The notes: generated from the letters alone by a model not told the origin. Counted from the stretch's first letter, positions 45,770 to 54,235 are shown. The stretch is DNA of 64,000 nucleotides from Flavobacteriaceae bacterium GF1 (GCA_009797885.1 WNKP01000001.1:372001-436000); one strand, 5' to 3'. Program-made: numbers and translations.

Positions 45770-46987
45770 ATGGCCCGTTCCGGAACAGCAGATTTGACCT
45801 TGCATGGTGGCCATGTACCACCCTGGCTCTTCAATAGAATGAAGGGGCTCGCCCTTCCCATGGTAGAAGCCATTATCCATGAACATGGGAAAGAAGGCTT
45901 TATAGAGCGTTTGGCCCATCCTTTCTGGTTCCAAAGTTTTGGTACGGTCATTGGTATGGACTGGAACTCTTCCGGTGTTACCACTACGGTTTTAAATGTT
46001 TTGAAACAGGTTATTGCCCCGGTTTCACAGCAACTGGGTATCTATGTCTGTGGGGGCAAGGGAAAACATTCCTTAAAAACCCCACAGGAACTTATCCAAG
46101 TAGGGATGAAGACCGGCCTGGATGGCAACGAACTGGCGCGGAACAGTAAGCTCAGTGCCAAAGTGGACAACACCGCCCTACAGGATGGATATCAATTGTA
46201 CATCCACAATTTTTTGGTAACGGATACGGGAGCGTGGACCGTAGTACAACAGGGGATGAATCCAAAAAATGGTAAGGCCAGGCGCTATCATTGGCATTCT
46301 GGTTCCATGACCAATTTTGTGCGGGAACCCCATACCGCCGTTTGTGGTGAACACCACGGAAATATCCTGAATCTTGTCCATAAAGAAGCCGAGGTGACCC
46401 AAAATGCCATCCTGGAAATATCAAAGGAACATCCGGACAAAATCATCAAAGAACTTCCCCATTTGATCGTCCCTGGGTATCACAATATCAAGGCCAAGGA
46501 TGTTGACCTGAAACGATTGGGAAGTGTCCTCTGGTTGGCCCAGGAAAATGAAACCCAACAATTTGAGGAACTTTTATTGCTAAAGGGCCTTGGACCAAGA
46601 ACATTACAATCCCTTACCCTGGTGAGCGAAGTCATCCATGGTACACCTTCATGTTTTGCAGATCCGGCCCGATTTGCCTTTGCCCATGGTGGTAAGGATG
46701 CTACCCCTTTTCCCGTACCGACCAAAGTGTATGATGAGGTCATCATGACCATGAAAACCGCGGTGGACAAGGCCAAAATTGGTAGAACGGATAAATTAAA
46801 GGCAATTCAGAAACTCACCGAAATGGCACAAAGGGCAGAAAAGCATTTTGTCCCCAATCAAAATTTTGATGCCTTGGTCAAAAAAGAAAATGAAGCATCC
46901 CACACCTATAGGGGACGGAGTGTTTTTGGTTATGCCAAACCTCCCAAGGGTAAGCAATTGAATTTATTTGAGGATTTTAACGATTAA
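45770..46987 (+). CDS. DUF763 family protein
   Basis: 405 aa. Family hallmarks from the first residue: MARSGTADLTLHGGHVPPWL, then MGKLAL-like MKGLALPMVEAI, HPFWFQSFGTVIGMDWNSSG and VCGGKGKHSLKTP. The region about 265-295 (ELLLLKGLGPRTLQSLTLV) resembles a helix-hairpin-helix DNA-binding element, and the protein ends in a basic tail (KPPKGKQLNLFEDF). DUF763 is found mainly in archaea and scattered bacteria and has no established function; nucleic-acid binding or cleavage is my inference. It stands alone and converges on the EamA gene with a 4-base overlap. Confidence 0.88.
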   Translation: MARSGTADLTLHGGHVPPWLFNRMKGLALPMVEAIIHEHGKEGFIERLAHPFWFQSFGTVIGMDWNSSGVTTTVLNVLKQVIAPVSQQLGIYVCGGKGKHSLKTPQELIQVGMKTGLDGNELARNSKLSAKVDNTALQDGYQLYIHNFLVTDTGAWTVVQQGMNPKNGKARRYHWHSGSMTNFVREPHTAVCGEHHGNILNLVHKEAEVTQNAILEISKEHPDKIIKELPHLIVPGYHNIKAKDVDLKRLGSVLWLAQENETQQFEELLLLKGLGPRTLQSLTLVSEVIHGTPSCFADPARFAFAHGGKDATPFPVPTKVYDEVIMTMKTAVDKAKIGRTDKLKAIQKLTEMAQRAEKHFVPNQNFDALVKKENEASHTYRGRSVFGYAKPPKGKQLNLFEDFND

Positions 46988-47877
46988 GGCCTTGCCCTAA
47001 CCTTCCTACTTGCCAAATACACCCCCAGTAAAACCAGGGAAGCAGCCAAAATTTTTACTAAGGTCAGCGTATCCTTTCCTGTTAGCAACGCAAAAAGAAT
47101 TCCGAAAAGTGGTTGCACATAGATGAAAGCCCCGATGGTACTTGCCCTTAACTCGGTCATGGCAAAAATGTTGAACAAATAGGTGCAGAAAGTTGTCCCT
47201 ACAACGACAAAGGCAATCACGCCATAGGCCCAAAGCGGCATGGTAGCCCATTCAATCTCCAGAAAATCGCTGAAAGTGACGGGGAAATTAATGATAACCG
47301 CAATGGTGAACAGCCAACGCATTAAGGTAAAGGGATGGTATTTTTCCACCAGTTTTTTGGCTACGATCAAATAGCCCGCATAGGCCAGCGAATTAAGAAT
47401 AAATAGGCTGTTTCCCAAAGGGATATTAGGGGCATCCTTCCGTATTTCCGCACCAAAAAGGACAAGCATAAGGGCCCCTATAAATCCAAGGGCAATACCA
47501 AACCCCTTGTTTTTTGTAATCCGTTCTTCCAAAAACACGGCACTGAGGACGACCACGATAATGGGACTAATGGTAATGAGCACTGCACTGTTTATGGGCG
47601 TGGACAGTTCCAAACCTTTAAAAAAGGAGAGCATATTGATGACCATGCCCAATAATGCGGCGACAACCATTCGCAACCAATCCTTATGCGCTATCCTTTC
47701 CTTGGGACCCAAAAAGGAAATCCCCCAAAAAAGGATGGCAGCGCCTACCACGCGCAGAAAAATAAAGGCAAATGGGGTAACATAAGTGGGCATTACCCCT
47801 TTTGCGATGGTATGGTTAATACCGTAAATTATAGTGGCCCCAATGGCGGCCAAAAAGGCAAGGTTGCGTTTGCTCAT
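46984..47877 (-). CDS. EamA/DMT-family transporter
   Basis: 297 aa with ten membrane helices made of two EamA repeats. The first is at about 5-140 (ATIIYGINHTIAKGVMPTYVTPF) and the second at about 152-290, including YVQPLFGILFALLTGKDTLT. Exporter of metabolites or drugs in the inner membrane; substrate unknown. Its ATG overlaps the upstream ArsC-like gene by 4 bases, so the two are co-translated. Confidence 0.9.
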   Translation of the reverse strand: MSKRNLAFLAAIGATIIYGINHTIAKGVMPTYVTPFAFIFLRVVGAAILFWGISFLGPKERIAHKDWLRMVVAALLGMVINMLSFFKGLELSTPINSAVLITISPIIVVVLSAVFLEERITKNKGFGIALGFIGALMLVLFGAEIRKDAPNIPLGNSLFILNSLAYAGYLIVAKKLVEKYHPFTLMRWLFTIAVIINFPVTFSDFLEIEWATMPLWAYGVIAFVVVGTTFCTYLFNIFAMTELRASTIGAFIYVQPLFGILFALLTGKDTLTLVKILAASLVLLGVYLASRKVRARP

Positions 47878-48227
47878 CCGTGCAAGGCGGCCTTGGCACC
47901 TTCAACCTGTTTTTTGGCATTGCCAATAAAGATTTGGTCATCCACCACGACCACAGGACGCTTTAAAAAGGTGTAGTGTTCCAAAATGAGGTTTTTATAA
48001 TCGTCCTCCCCCAATTCCTGATTGTTCAAACCACGTTGACGAAACAACATCGCGCGTCTGCTGAACAGGGATTCATAGGAGTCCGTCAATGCCCTCATTT
48101 CCTCCAGCTCTTCCGGGCTTACTCCTTTTGACTTGATTTCCCTCACCTCAACCCCATCCAAAGGTTGAAGTTCCGCCAAAATCTTTTGGCAGGTTTTACA
48201 GCTCTCCAAGTGGAATATCTTTTTCAT
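47874..48227 (-). CDS. ArsC/Spx-family thioredoxin-fold protein
   Basis: 117 aa. A thioredoxin fold with C10 and C13 in the CKTCQKIL motif, followed by the ArsC-type arrangement: KSKGVSPEELEEMRAL, then LFSRRAMLFRQ, and the closing FLKRPVVVVDDQIFIGNAKKQVE. It could be a glutaredoxin-linked arsenate reductase or a regulatory Spx-like protein; without arsenic genes nearby the former is not established. Confidence 0.87.
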   Translation of the reverse strand: MKKIFHLESCKTCQKILAELQPLDGVEVREIKSKGVSPEELEEMRALTDSYESLFSRRAMLFRQRGLNNQELGEDDYKNLILEHYTFLKRPVVVVDDQIFIGNAKKQVEGAKAALHG

Positions 48228-48257
48228 ACGTTTGATTTTCTATTAAAATTTGATTTC

Positions 48258-48860
48258 CTATTCGTAAATGCGGATGATGTTACCATTGTCCTTTCCCAGT
48301 ACACTCCTCACGTAACCGTTGACCACCTTGGTCATTGAAACTGGATTGTGCCCTGGAAAATAATCCTTGTATTTTTCATAGGCATCCTCGACCATACCGG
48401 CCGAAACCGCATTCAAGCGCAACCCATTGACCAATTCCAAAGATGCCGCTTTTACAAAGCTATGAATTGCCCCGTTTACCATAGCTGCACTTGCCGTTTT
48501 TTCAACAGGGTCATCTGCTAGAATTCCCGTGGTCAAGGTTATGGAACCATTGGGGTTTAGATACGATTGACCGATTCTGGTAAGATTTACCTGCCCCATG
48601 AGTTTACTTTTGAATCCGATATAATAATCCTCTTCACTGAGTGTTCGGAAGGTAGCCCATTTTGCTTCTCCCGCAATACAGATCATGGCATCCACGGTAC
48701 CGGTCTGGGCAAACATGTTTTCAATTGAGGCACTGGATTCCACATCCACGGAAACATCACCCTTTGTCCTTCCGGCAACAATAACCGTATGGTCCGTTCT
48801 AAAATGGGCGGCAACTTTTCTTCCTATGGTCCCATTTCCCCCTACTATCAGTATTTTCAT
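48258..48860 (-). CDS. Short-chain dehydrogenase/reductase
   Basis: 200 aa from the ATG at 48860; a longer frame from 48902 adds 14 residues before the Rossmann strand and is less likely. NAD(P)-binding MKILIVGGNGTIGRKVA opens the protein. It is a short SDR with a weak active site: no YxxxK is evident, and IHSFVKAASLEL stands at that place. Typical of the atypical SDR group with unknown substrate. The ArsC-like gene follows after 30 bp. Confidence 0.8.
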   Translation of the reverse strand: MKILIVGGNGTIGRKVAAHFRTDHTVIVAGRTKGDVSVDVESSASIENMFAQTGTVDAMICIAGEAKWATFRTLSEEDYYIGFKSKLMGQVNLTRIGQSYLNPNGSITLTTGILADDPVEKTASAAMVNGAIHSFVKAASLELVNGLRLNAVSAGMVEDAYEKYKDYFPGHNPVSMTKVVNGYVRSVLGKDNGNIIRIYE

Positions 48861-48920
48861 TTCGTTCTTCTCTAAGTATAACTTAACATGAGTCGACATC
48901 ATTTTTTATCAACCAAAATC

Positions 48921-49059
48921 CGTCAAATTGAGTGGTTTTTCGTAATGGAATGAAGAAAAATTGTATCGAAATTAGGATTTTGCAAGAAAATTACTTGTTT
49001 TCGATACATTTTTGCTATCGCAAAAACACTCAAAATGACGTAATTTTCTTGTATCGAGT
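48921..49059. repeat. Palindromic intergenic repeat, copy B
   Basis: CGTCAAATTGAGTG (48921-48934) is matched by CACTCAAAATGACG (49027-49040) on the other strand at 12 of 14 bases. Inside are TGTATCGAAA/TTTCGATACA (48962-48971, 48999-49008) and the hairpin TTTTTGC-TATC-GCAAAAA (49009-49026). A 12-base pair CAAGAAAATTAC/GTAATTTTCTTG (48983-48994, 49040-49051) overlaps, and a third TGTATCGA follows. Order and spacing of the TATCGA and CACTCA elements match copy A at 7928-8042. Non-coding. Confidence 0.6.
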
Positions 49060-49078
49060 TCACGTTAACTTCGATTTT

Positions 49079-49774
49079 TCAACGCATGGCAAAATCCACG
49101 GCTGCCTTGGAGTGAAGCATTGTGGTATCAAAAGTGGGAATGGCGACCTCCGCTCCCGGAATCAGAATGGGCAATTCCGTACATCCCAGGATAACACCTT
49201 CGGCACCTTCTTTTTTTAGGTTCCCAATGATTTCCAAACACCGTTCCTTGGCCTCATTTGTAAATACGCCCTTGACCAGCTGGCCATAAATCAAGTCCTG
49301 TAAATAGACCCTTTCTTCCGGGGAAGGAACAAGCACCTCTAAATTGAAATCCTCGGTCAGGATTTTGGTATAAAAATCCTTCTCCATGGTGAATTGGGTT
49401 CCCAAAAGTCCCACTTTTTTAAGTTTCCTTTCGCTAATGGCAGCACCTGTAGCGGTGGCAATGTGCAAAAATGGCACTGAAATGGCCCGATTGATGTATT
49501 CCGCCACAAGATGTATGGTGTTGGTCCCCAAAATAACCACATCCGATCCTGCGGTTTCAAGTCGTTTGGCCTCTTTAGCCATTAATTGGCCTATGGCATC
49601 CCAATCGCCTTCAAAAGAGAGTCTCTCAATCCCTGAAAAGTCAACGGAACTCATTAAAATCCTTGCCGAGTGCGAACCGCCAAGTCTTTCTGCCACAATT
49701 TGGTTCAGGTATTCATAATAGAATTTGGAGGATTGCCAACTCATTCCTCCAATCAATCCAATGGTTTTCATCAT
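49079..49774 (-). CDS. Aspartate/glutamate racemase-family protein
   Basis: 231 aa. GLIGGMSWQSSKFYYEYLN at the start and the two catalytic loops VVILGTNTIHLVAEY and VILGCTELPILIPG. The first loop has Thr where classical aspartate racemases have Cys; the second keeps the Cys. The Thr/Cys pair is the one described for E. coli YgeA-type broad-specificity racemases, so it may act preferentially on one amino-acid hand. Cytoplasmic. A short open frame (49778-49906) ends 3 bases before it. Confidence 0.88.
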   Translation of the reverse strand: MMKTIGLIGGMSWQSSKFYYEYLNQIVAERLGGSHSARILMSSVDFSGIERLSFEGDWDAIGQLMAKEAKRLETAGSDVVILGTNTIHLVAEYINRAISVPFLHIATATGAAISERKLKKVGLLGTQFTMEKDFYTKILTEDFNLEVLVPSPEERVYLQDLIYGQLVKGVFTNEAKERCLEIIGNLKKEGAEGVILGCTELPILIPGAEVAIPTFDTTMLHSKAAVDFAMR

Positions 49775-49777
49775 CGT

Positions 49778-49906
49778 TTATTTGGTTTTTGATAGTTCTC
49801 CCGCTCCTTCAATTCTAATTCGTTGCAACCACTTTGTCAATCGGGATGTCCTATTTCCCTCCCTATCGGTTTTTACAGCTGCCCTACACGCAATGCTACA
49901 ATCCAT
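49778..49906 (-). CDS. Possible 42-aa basic small protein
   Basis: Minus-strand frame from ATG at 49906 to TAA at 49778, ending 3 bases before the racemase start. The predicted peptide begins MDCSIACRAAVKTDREGN and is rich in Arg and Lys. Tight spacing suggests coupled translation, but I recognise no family and the frame may be chance. Confidence 0.28.
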   Translation of the reverse strand: MDCSIACRAAVKTDREGNRTSRLTKWLQRIRIEGAGELSKTK

Positions 49907-49965
49907 AGTATTTGTTTTAATATTTATAATTCGCAAAATCTAGATATGTTCGGGTCAAAAAAAAA

Positions 49966-50268
49966 TTAAAGTTCCTTTTTTAAGGTTTCCAAATAGTCTC
50001 GTATCACTTCTTCATTTCTTCGATAATAGGTCCACTTCCCATGCCTTGTGGGAATTACCAAATTGGCGTTTTGCATCGCGTTTAAATAGGTTGAAATCGT
50101 AGACTGGGACAATCCCGTTTTATCTTGGATAAACCCTACGCATACGCCATCATCAAAATGGTCAATGTCTTGGTGGGGAGGGAAATTTCCTTCCGGATCC
50201 TTGAGCCATTTAAGGATTTGAACCCGGGTCTTATTGGACAATATTTTACTTATTTCAACTATATTCAC
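49966..50268 (-). CDS. ArsR-like winged-helix regulator
   Basis: 100 aa. A helix-turn-helix and wing in ArsR order: ISKILSNKTRVQILKWLKDP, then the recognition helix GLSQSTISTYLNAMQNANLV, and the wing RHGKWTYYRR. Cys/His residues in the middle (PPHQDIDHFDDGVCV) could bind metal, without a known motif. It is divergent from the DinB-like gene, and a matching palindrome (50295-50314) lies between them. Confidence 0.88.
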   Translation of the reverse strand: MNIVEISKILSNKTRVQILKWLKDPEGNFPPHQDIDHFDDGVCVGFIQDKTGLSQSTISTYLNAMQNANLVIPTRHGKWTYYRRNEEVIRDYLETLKKEL

Positions 50269-50294
50269 TTTGCGAAGATAAACAATATATTTAT

Positions 50295-50314
50295 ATATCT
50301 AGAAAATTAGATAT
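50295..50314. promoter_or_regulatory. Operator-like inverted repeat between the ArsR-like and DinB-like genes
   Basis: ATATCTA (50295-50301), 6 bases, TAGATAT (50308-50314). It lies between the divergent starts at 50268 and 50317. The shared ATATCTAGA sequence appears again, reversed, as TCTAGATAT at 49940-49948 ahead of the racemase gene. Confidence 0.55.
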
Positions 50315-50316
50315 GA

Positions 50317-50790
50317 ATGTCTCAAGCCATGGAGCAACTCTTTACGATTACTCGACAGAATAGAAAAATCCTATATCGGTATTTGATGGATACTCCAGCG
50401 GAGTTACTCCATAAAATCCCCAAAGGATTCAACAACAACATCTGGTGGAACATTGCCCATGTAGTGGTCACCCAACAAAAACTGGTCTATGGGCTCAGTG
50501 GACTACCCTTGATTGTCTCACCGGTATTGGTTTCCAAATATCAAAAGGGAACCTTTCCCTCTGGTGTACCCAGCGAAATGGAACTTGCTGAAATACGGAC
50601 GGCGCTTTTTAGACTGCCCGAAAAGACCGTTGAAGATTACCAAAGTGGGACCTTTCTAAATTTTAATTCCTACATGACCACTCCAAAGGTGGAACTCAAC
50701 TCCGTTGAGGACGCCATTGCCTTCAATGTTTTTCATGAGGGATTGCACCTTGGGAATATCTTAGCATTGAGCCGAGCGGTAAAAGTGTAA
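50317..50790 (+). CDS. DinB-family metalloenzyme-like protein
   Basis: 157 aa four-helix bundle of the DinB/YfiT type. Three histidines at the expected metal-binding places: WNIAHVVVTQQ, and HEGLHLGNIL near the C-terminus. Family members are thiol-dependent transferases or of unknown function. It starts 3 bases after the operator-like repeat shared with the ArsR-like gene, so it is probably its regulated partner. Confidence 0.87.
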   Translation: MSQAMEQLFTITRQNRKILYRYLMDTPAELLHKIPKGFNNNIWWNIAHVVVTQQKLVYGLSGLPLIVSPVLVSKYQKGTFPSGVPSEMELAEIRTALFRLPEKTVEDYQSGTFLNFNSYMTTPKVELNSVEDAIAFNVFHEGLHLGNILALSRAVKV

Positions 50791-50795
50791 TTTTG
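50767..50795 (+). promoter_or_regulatory. Promoter for the cystathionine synthase/lyase gene
   Basis: TTG at 50767-50769, 18-base spacer, TAATTTTG at 50788-50795, overlapping the stop codon of the DinB-like gene. The ATG is at 50821. Good match to the consensus. Confidence 0.55.
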
Positions 50796-50820
50796 CAGCC
50801 AACTTTCGAACAAAGGTTCC

Positions 50821-51975
50821 ATGAACGATAAAGATTTAAAATTCAATAGCAAAACCATTCACGGTGGCCAGCAACCCGATGCTGCCTATGGTGCCGTAAT
50901 GCCACCCATCTATCAAACCTCCACTTATGCGCAGTCCACACCGGGAGCACATAAGGGTTTTGAATATTCCAGAAGTGCCAATCCCACGCGTACCGCCCTG
51001 GAAAATTCATTGGCCAGTATTGAGAACGGGGCATATGGTCTGGCATTCGCAAGTGGGCTATCGGCAATTGATGCCATAATTAAATTGTTGGAGCCAGGGG
51101 ATGAGGTGATATCCACAAATGATCTCTATGGTGGAAGTTACCGTCTGTTCTTGAAGGTGTATGAAAAGCTGGGCATCTCCTTCCATTTTATTGGGATGCA
51201 AAGTGTGGATACGATTGCTGAGAAGATTACCGACAAAACCAAATTGATATGGGTGGAAACCCCTACCAATCCCATGATGAACATCATCGATATCAAATCC
51301 ATTGCGGATCTCGCCAAGGAAAAGGGGTTGCTGCTGGCCGTGGACAATACCTTTGCCACACCTTACTTGCAGCGACCACTGGATCTGGGAGCTGATATTG
51401 TGATGCATTCCGCTACCAAATACCTGGGCGGGCATAGCGATGTAGTGGTTGGTGCCTTGGTGGTCAAGGATAAGGAATTGGCAGAAAAGCTCTATTTCAT
51501 ACAAAATGCCAGCGGTGCCGTTTGTGGGCCAATGGACAGTTTTTTAACCCTTCGTGGTATCAAAACCCTGCATGTACGAATGCAGCGGCACTGTGAAAAT
51601 GGGAAAGCCATTGCCGAGTATCTCAGGAAACATCCCAAAATCGAAAAAGTATACTGGCCAGGATTTGAGGATCATCCCAATTACGCTATTGCCAAGGCAC
51701 AAATGGATGACTTTGGCGGGATGATTTCATTTATTCCAAAAGGAGGTTCGTTCGAAGATGCTGTAAAGATTGTTGAAAACCTACGGGTGTTTACCCTTGC
51801 AGAATCCTTGGGAGGGGTGGAGAGTTTGGCCGGCCACCCGGCGAGTATGACCCACGCCAGTATTCCAAAGGAAGAACGCGAAAAAAGTGGCGTAGTGGAT
51901 TCCCTTATTCGATTGAGCGTTGGCATAGAGGCCATTGAGGACCTCATTACCGACCTGGAACAGGCCATAGGTTAA
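50821..51975 (+). CDS. Cystathionine gamma-synthase/lyase family PLP enzyme
   Basis: 384 aa, cytoplasmic. Conserved blocks: FNSKTIHGGQQPDAAYGAVMPPIYQTSTY at the start, YSRSANPTR, and the PLP lysine in MHSATKYLGGHSD, then SLGGVESLAGHPASMTHASIP and RLSVGIEAIEDLI at the end. This is the Cys/Met-metabolism PLP family; the sequence does not separate gamma-synthase (MetB) from gamma- or beta-lyase. The glutamate-dehydrogenase gene that follows has its own promoter. Confidence 0.9.
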   Translation: MNDKDLKFNSKTIHGGQQPDAAYGAVMPPIYQTSTYAQSTPGAHKGFEYSRSANPTRTALENSLASIENGAYGLAFASGLSAIDAIIKLLEPGDEVISTNDLYGGSYRLFLKVYEKLGISFHFIGMQSVDTIAEKITDKTKLIWVETPTNPMMNIIDIKSIADLAKEKGLLLAVDNTFATPYLQRPLDLGADIVMHSATKYLGGHSDVVVGALVVKDKELAEKLYFIQNASGAVCGPMDSFLTLRGIKTLHVRMQRHCENGKAIAEYLRKHPKIEKVYWPGFEDHPNYAIAKAQMDDFGGMISFIPKGGSFEDAVKIVENLRVFTLAESLGGVESLAGHPASMTHASIPKEEREKSGVVDSLIRLSVGIEAIEDLITDLEQAIG

Positions 51976-51976
51976 G

Positions 51977-51999
51977 AAAATTGAAAAATTTTCAATTTT
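51977..51999 (+). terminator. AT-rich hairpin after the cystathionine enzyme gene
   Basis: AAAATTGAAAA followed by TTTTCAATTTT around a single central A, two bases after the stop codon, ending in a T run. Weak in G+C, so termination strength is uncertain. Confidence 0.45.
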
Positions 52000-52032
52000 T
52001 GGGCTTCATATTATATAGTTGACATATTTTTG
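51999..52032 (+). promoter_or_regulatory. Promoter for gdhA
   Basis: TTG at 51999-52001, 23-base spacer, TATTTTTG at 52025-52032. The ATG of gdhA is at 52104, leaving a leader of about 68 bases. Confidence 0.45.
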
Positions 52033-52103
52033 CCCCCATATTCCTAATTCAATAAAAATGACCCTAATAAGAAGGTCATAATTAACAATTTACCAATCCT
52101 TAT

Positions 52104-53447
52104 ATGGAAGCAAAGATTAAAGCATTTATGGATGAGGTGAAGGCCCGAAATGGTCATGAGCCAGAATTTATTCAAGCGGTCCAAGAAGTGGCCGAAACCG
52201 TTATACCTTATATTGTAACGAAGGACATTTACCACGGCAAAAACATTTTGCTTAGAATGGTGGAGCCCGAACGATTGATTTCATTTCGGGTGGCCTGGGT
52301 AGATGACAAGGGCGAAATCCATGTAAACCGTGGATACCGAATCCAGATGAACTCGGCCATTGGGCCTTACAAAGGTGGGCTCCGTTTCCATCCAACGGTA
52401 AATGCCAGTGTATTGAAGTTTTTGGCATTTGAACAGGTATTCAAAAACAGCCTCACCACCTTGCCCATGGGGGGTGGTAAAGGAGGTTCGGATTTTGATC
52501 CCAAAGGAAAATCCGATGATGAGGTCATGCGCTTTTGCCACGCTTTTATGAGCGAACTCAGCAAACACATTGGGCCCTATACGGACGTTCCTGCCGGGGA
52601 TATTGGCGTGGGCGCCCGGGAAATCGGTTTCCTGTTTGGCAAGTACAAAAAAATCAAGAACGAGTTCACTGGTGTTTTGACCGGCAAGGGATTGTCCTGG
52701 GGGGGCTCACTCATTCGACCAGAGGCCACAGGCTATGGTACGGTCTATTTTGCGGATAGCATGCTCCGGACCAAGAACGATTCCTTTGAAGGAAAAAATG
52801 TGATTATCTCCGGTTCCGGTAACGTTGCACAATATGCTGCAGAAAAAGTAATGCATTTGGGCGGCAAAGTGCTGACACTTTCCGACTCTGGAGGTTATAT
52901 TTATGATAAAGACGGTATTGACGAAGGGAAACTGGCCTGGATTATGGATCTGAAGAACAATCGTCGCGGACGTATCTCCGAATACGTTGACCAATACCCC
53001 AATGCCGAGTACCACAAGGGGAAAACACCATGGGAAGTGCCGTGTGATGTTGCCCTTCCCTGTGCCACACAAAACGAACTTGGTGGTGATGATGCTAAAA
53101 CATTGATCAAAAATGGATGCATTGCTGTTGCCGAGGGGGCCAATATGCCTTCGACACCAGAGGCCATCCATGCCTTCCATGAGGCCAAAATATTGTTCGC
53201 GCCTGGGAAAGCCTCCAATGCGGGGGGTGTCGCCACTTCCGGTTTGGAAATGTCCCAGAATTCCCTGCGGATCAGTTGGACAAGGGCTGAGGTGGATGAC
53301 CGCTTAAAAGGCATTATGAACGATATCCATAACTCTTGCATTGAGTATGGGACAGAAGAAGGCGGGTATTGTAACTATGTCAAAGGTGCCAATATTGCTG
53401 GTTTCGTAAAAGTGGCCGATGCCATGCTTGCACAGGGGGTAATTTAA
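52104..53447 (+). CDS. gdhA: Glutamate dehydrogenase, hexameric, probably NADP-specific
   Basis: 447 aa, the usual length for the NADP-type hexameric enzyme. LTTLPMGGGKGGSDFDPKGKSD contains the catalytic lysines; TDVPAGDIGVGAREIG and the Rossmann motif VIISGSGNVAQYAAEK follow. It makes glutamate from 2-oxoglutarate and ammonia in the cytoplasm. A DNA fold-back with a T run follows the stop. Between two unrelated genes; no regulator adjacent. Confidence 0.96.
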   Translation: MEAKIKAFMDEVKARNGHEPEFIQAVQEVAETVIPYIVTKDIYHGKNILLRMVEPERLISFRVAWVDDKGEIHVNRGYRIQMNSAIGPYKGGLRFHPTVNASVLKFLAFEQVFKNSLTTLPMGGGKGGSDFDPKGKSDDEVMRFCHAFMSELSKHIGPYTDVPAGDIGVGAREIGFLFGKYKKIKNEFTGVLTGKGLSWGGSLIRPEATGYGTVYFADSMLRTKNDSFEGKNVIISGSGNVAQYAAEKVMHLGGKVLTLSDSGGYIYDKDGIDEGKLAWIMDLKNNRRGRISEYVDQYPNAEYHKGKTPWEVPCDVALPCATQNELGGDDAKTLIKNGCIAVAEGANMPSTPEAIHAFHEAKILFAPGKASNAGGVATSGLEMSQNSLRISWTRAEVDDRLKGIMNDIHNSCIEYGTEEGGYCNYVKGANIAGFVKVADAMLAQGVI

Positions 53448-53470
53448 TCCCTAAGTTAACCCTATCACAA

Positions 53471-53500
53471 GGCCCGATAGCCGATTAAAGGTATCGGGTC
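53471..53500 (+). terminator. Intrinsic terminator after gdhA
   Basis: GGCCCGATA (53471-53479) pairs with TATCGGGTC (53492-53500), one G-T pair included, around a 12-base loop and is followed by TTTATATTT. A TATATTTG -7-like box for recO overlaps the T run (53503-53510). Confidence 0.5.
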
Positions 53501-53514
53501 TTTATATTTGGGAT

Positions 53515-54234
53515 ATGCAAGTAACCACCAAGGCCATTGTCCTTTCTTCACTAAAATATGGCGATACCAGTCTTATAGTGAAAGTCTTTACCGCCTCCGA
53601 TGGCCTTAAGTCCTATCTTTTAAAAGGCGTGCTTACCTCCAAAAAAGGAAAATTAAGACCCGCATTGTTCCAACCCTTGACACAACTGGAACTGGTGGCG
53701 AACCACCGCAACAAGGGAAGCTTGGAAAGTATTCGTGAGGCCAAATTGGCCCATTCCTACAAAACCCTCCATTCCGAAATTGTAAAAAATGGCATTGTAC
53801 TTTTCCTTAGTGAGTTTTTGACAATATGTATTCAGGAAGAGGAAAAGGATGAAGGCCTTTTTAACTATTTGGAATATGCTTTCATTTGGTTGGACGAAAA
53901 CAAAAAAGTAGCCAATTACCCTATTCTCTTTATGGTACACCTGACCAATTATTTGGGGTTTTATCCAGATATGGAGAATACACATTTCCCGTATTTTGAC
54001 CTTCAAGAAGGTTGTTTTACCAATACCCCCTCCTTGAACCCAATGATGGATGGGATGGCGTTGGATGGTTTTCGCCAATTTTTAGGCATAAATTTTGATG
54101 GTATTATTGCTATAAAGCTGACCAAAAAAACACGCCAAGAATTATTGAAAAAAGTGCTCTTATATTTTGAGTTACATTTGCAGGGATTCAGAAGTCCGAG
54201 GTCCTTGGCGGTATTAAATGCTGTGTTCGATTGA
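53515..54234 (+). CDS. recO: DNA repair protein RecO
   Basis: 239 aa. The N-terminal OB-fold (TKAIVLSSLKYGDTSLIVKVFTASDGLKSYLLKGV) and the helical domain (PALFQPLTQLELVANHRNKG, then the C-terminal SPRSLAVLNAVFD) fit the Bacteroidota RecO. It helps load RecA on gapped DNA in the RecFOR pathway. A zinc-binding Cys cluster is absent. The TonB-receptor gene begins 2 bases after its stop. Confidence 0.93.
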   Translation: MQVTTKAIVLSSLKYGDTSLIVKVFTASDGLKSYLLKGVLTSKKGKLRPALFQPLTQLELVANHRNKGSLESIREAKLAHSYKTLHSEIVKNGIVLFLSEFLTICIQEEEKDEGLFNYLEYAFIWLDENKKVANYPILFMVHLTNYLGFYPDMENTHFPYFDLQEGCFTNTPSLNPMMDGMALDGFRQFLGINFDGIIAIKLTKKTRQELLKKVLLYFELHLQGFRSPRSLAVLNAVFD

Positions 54235-54235
54235 T

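Noticed and set aside
49725-49943. 72-codon plus-strand frame over the racemase start
   Set aside because: Overlaps the racemase N-terminus and its upstream region; no domain features.
52707-53180. 157-codon minus-strand frame opposite gdhA
   Set aside because: Shadow of a highly conserved enzyme.
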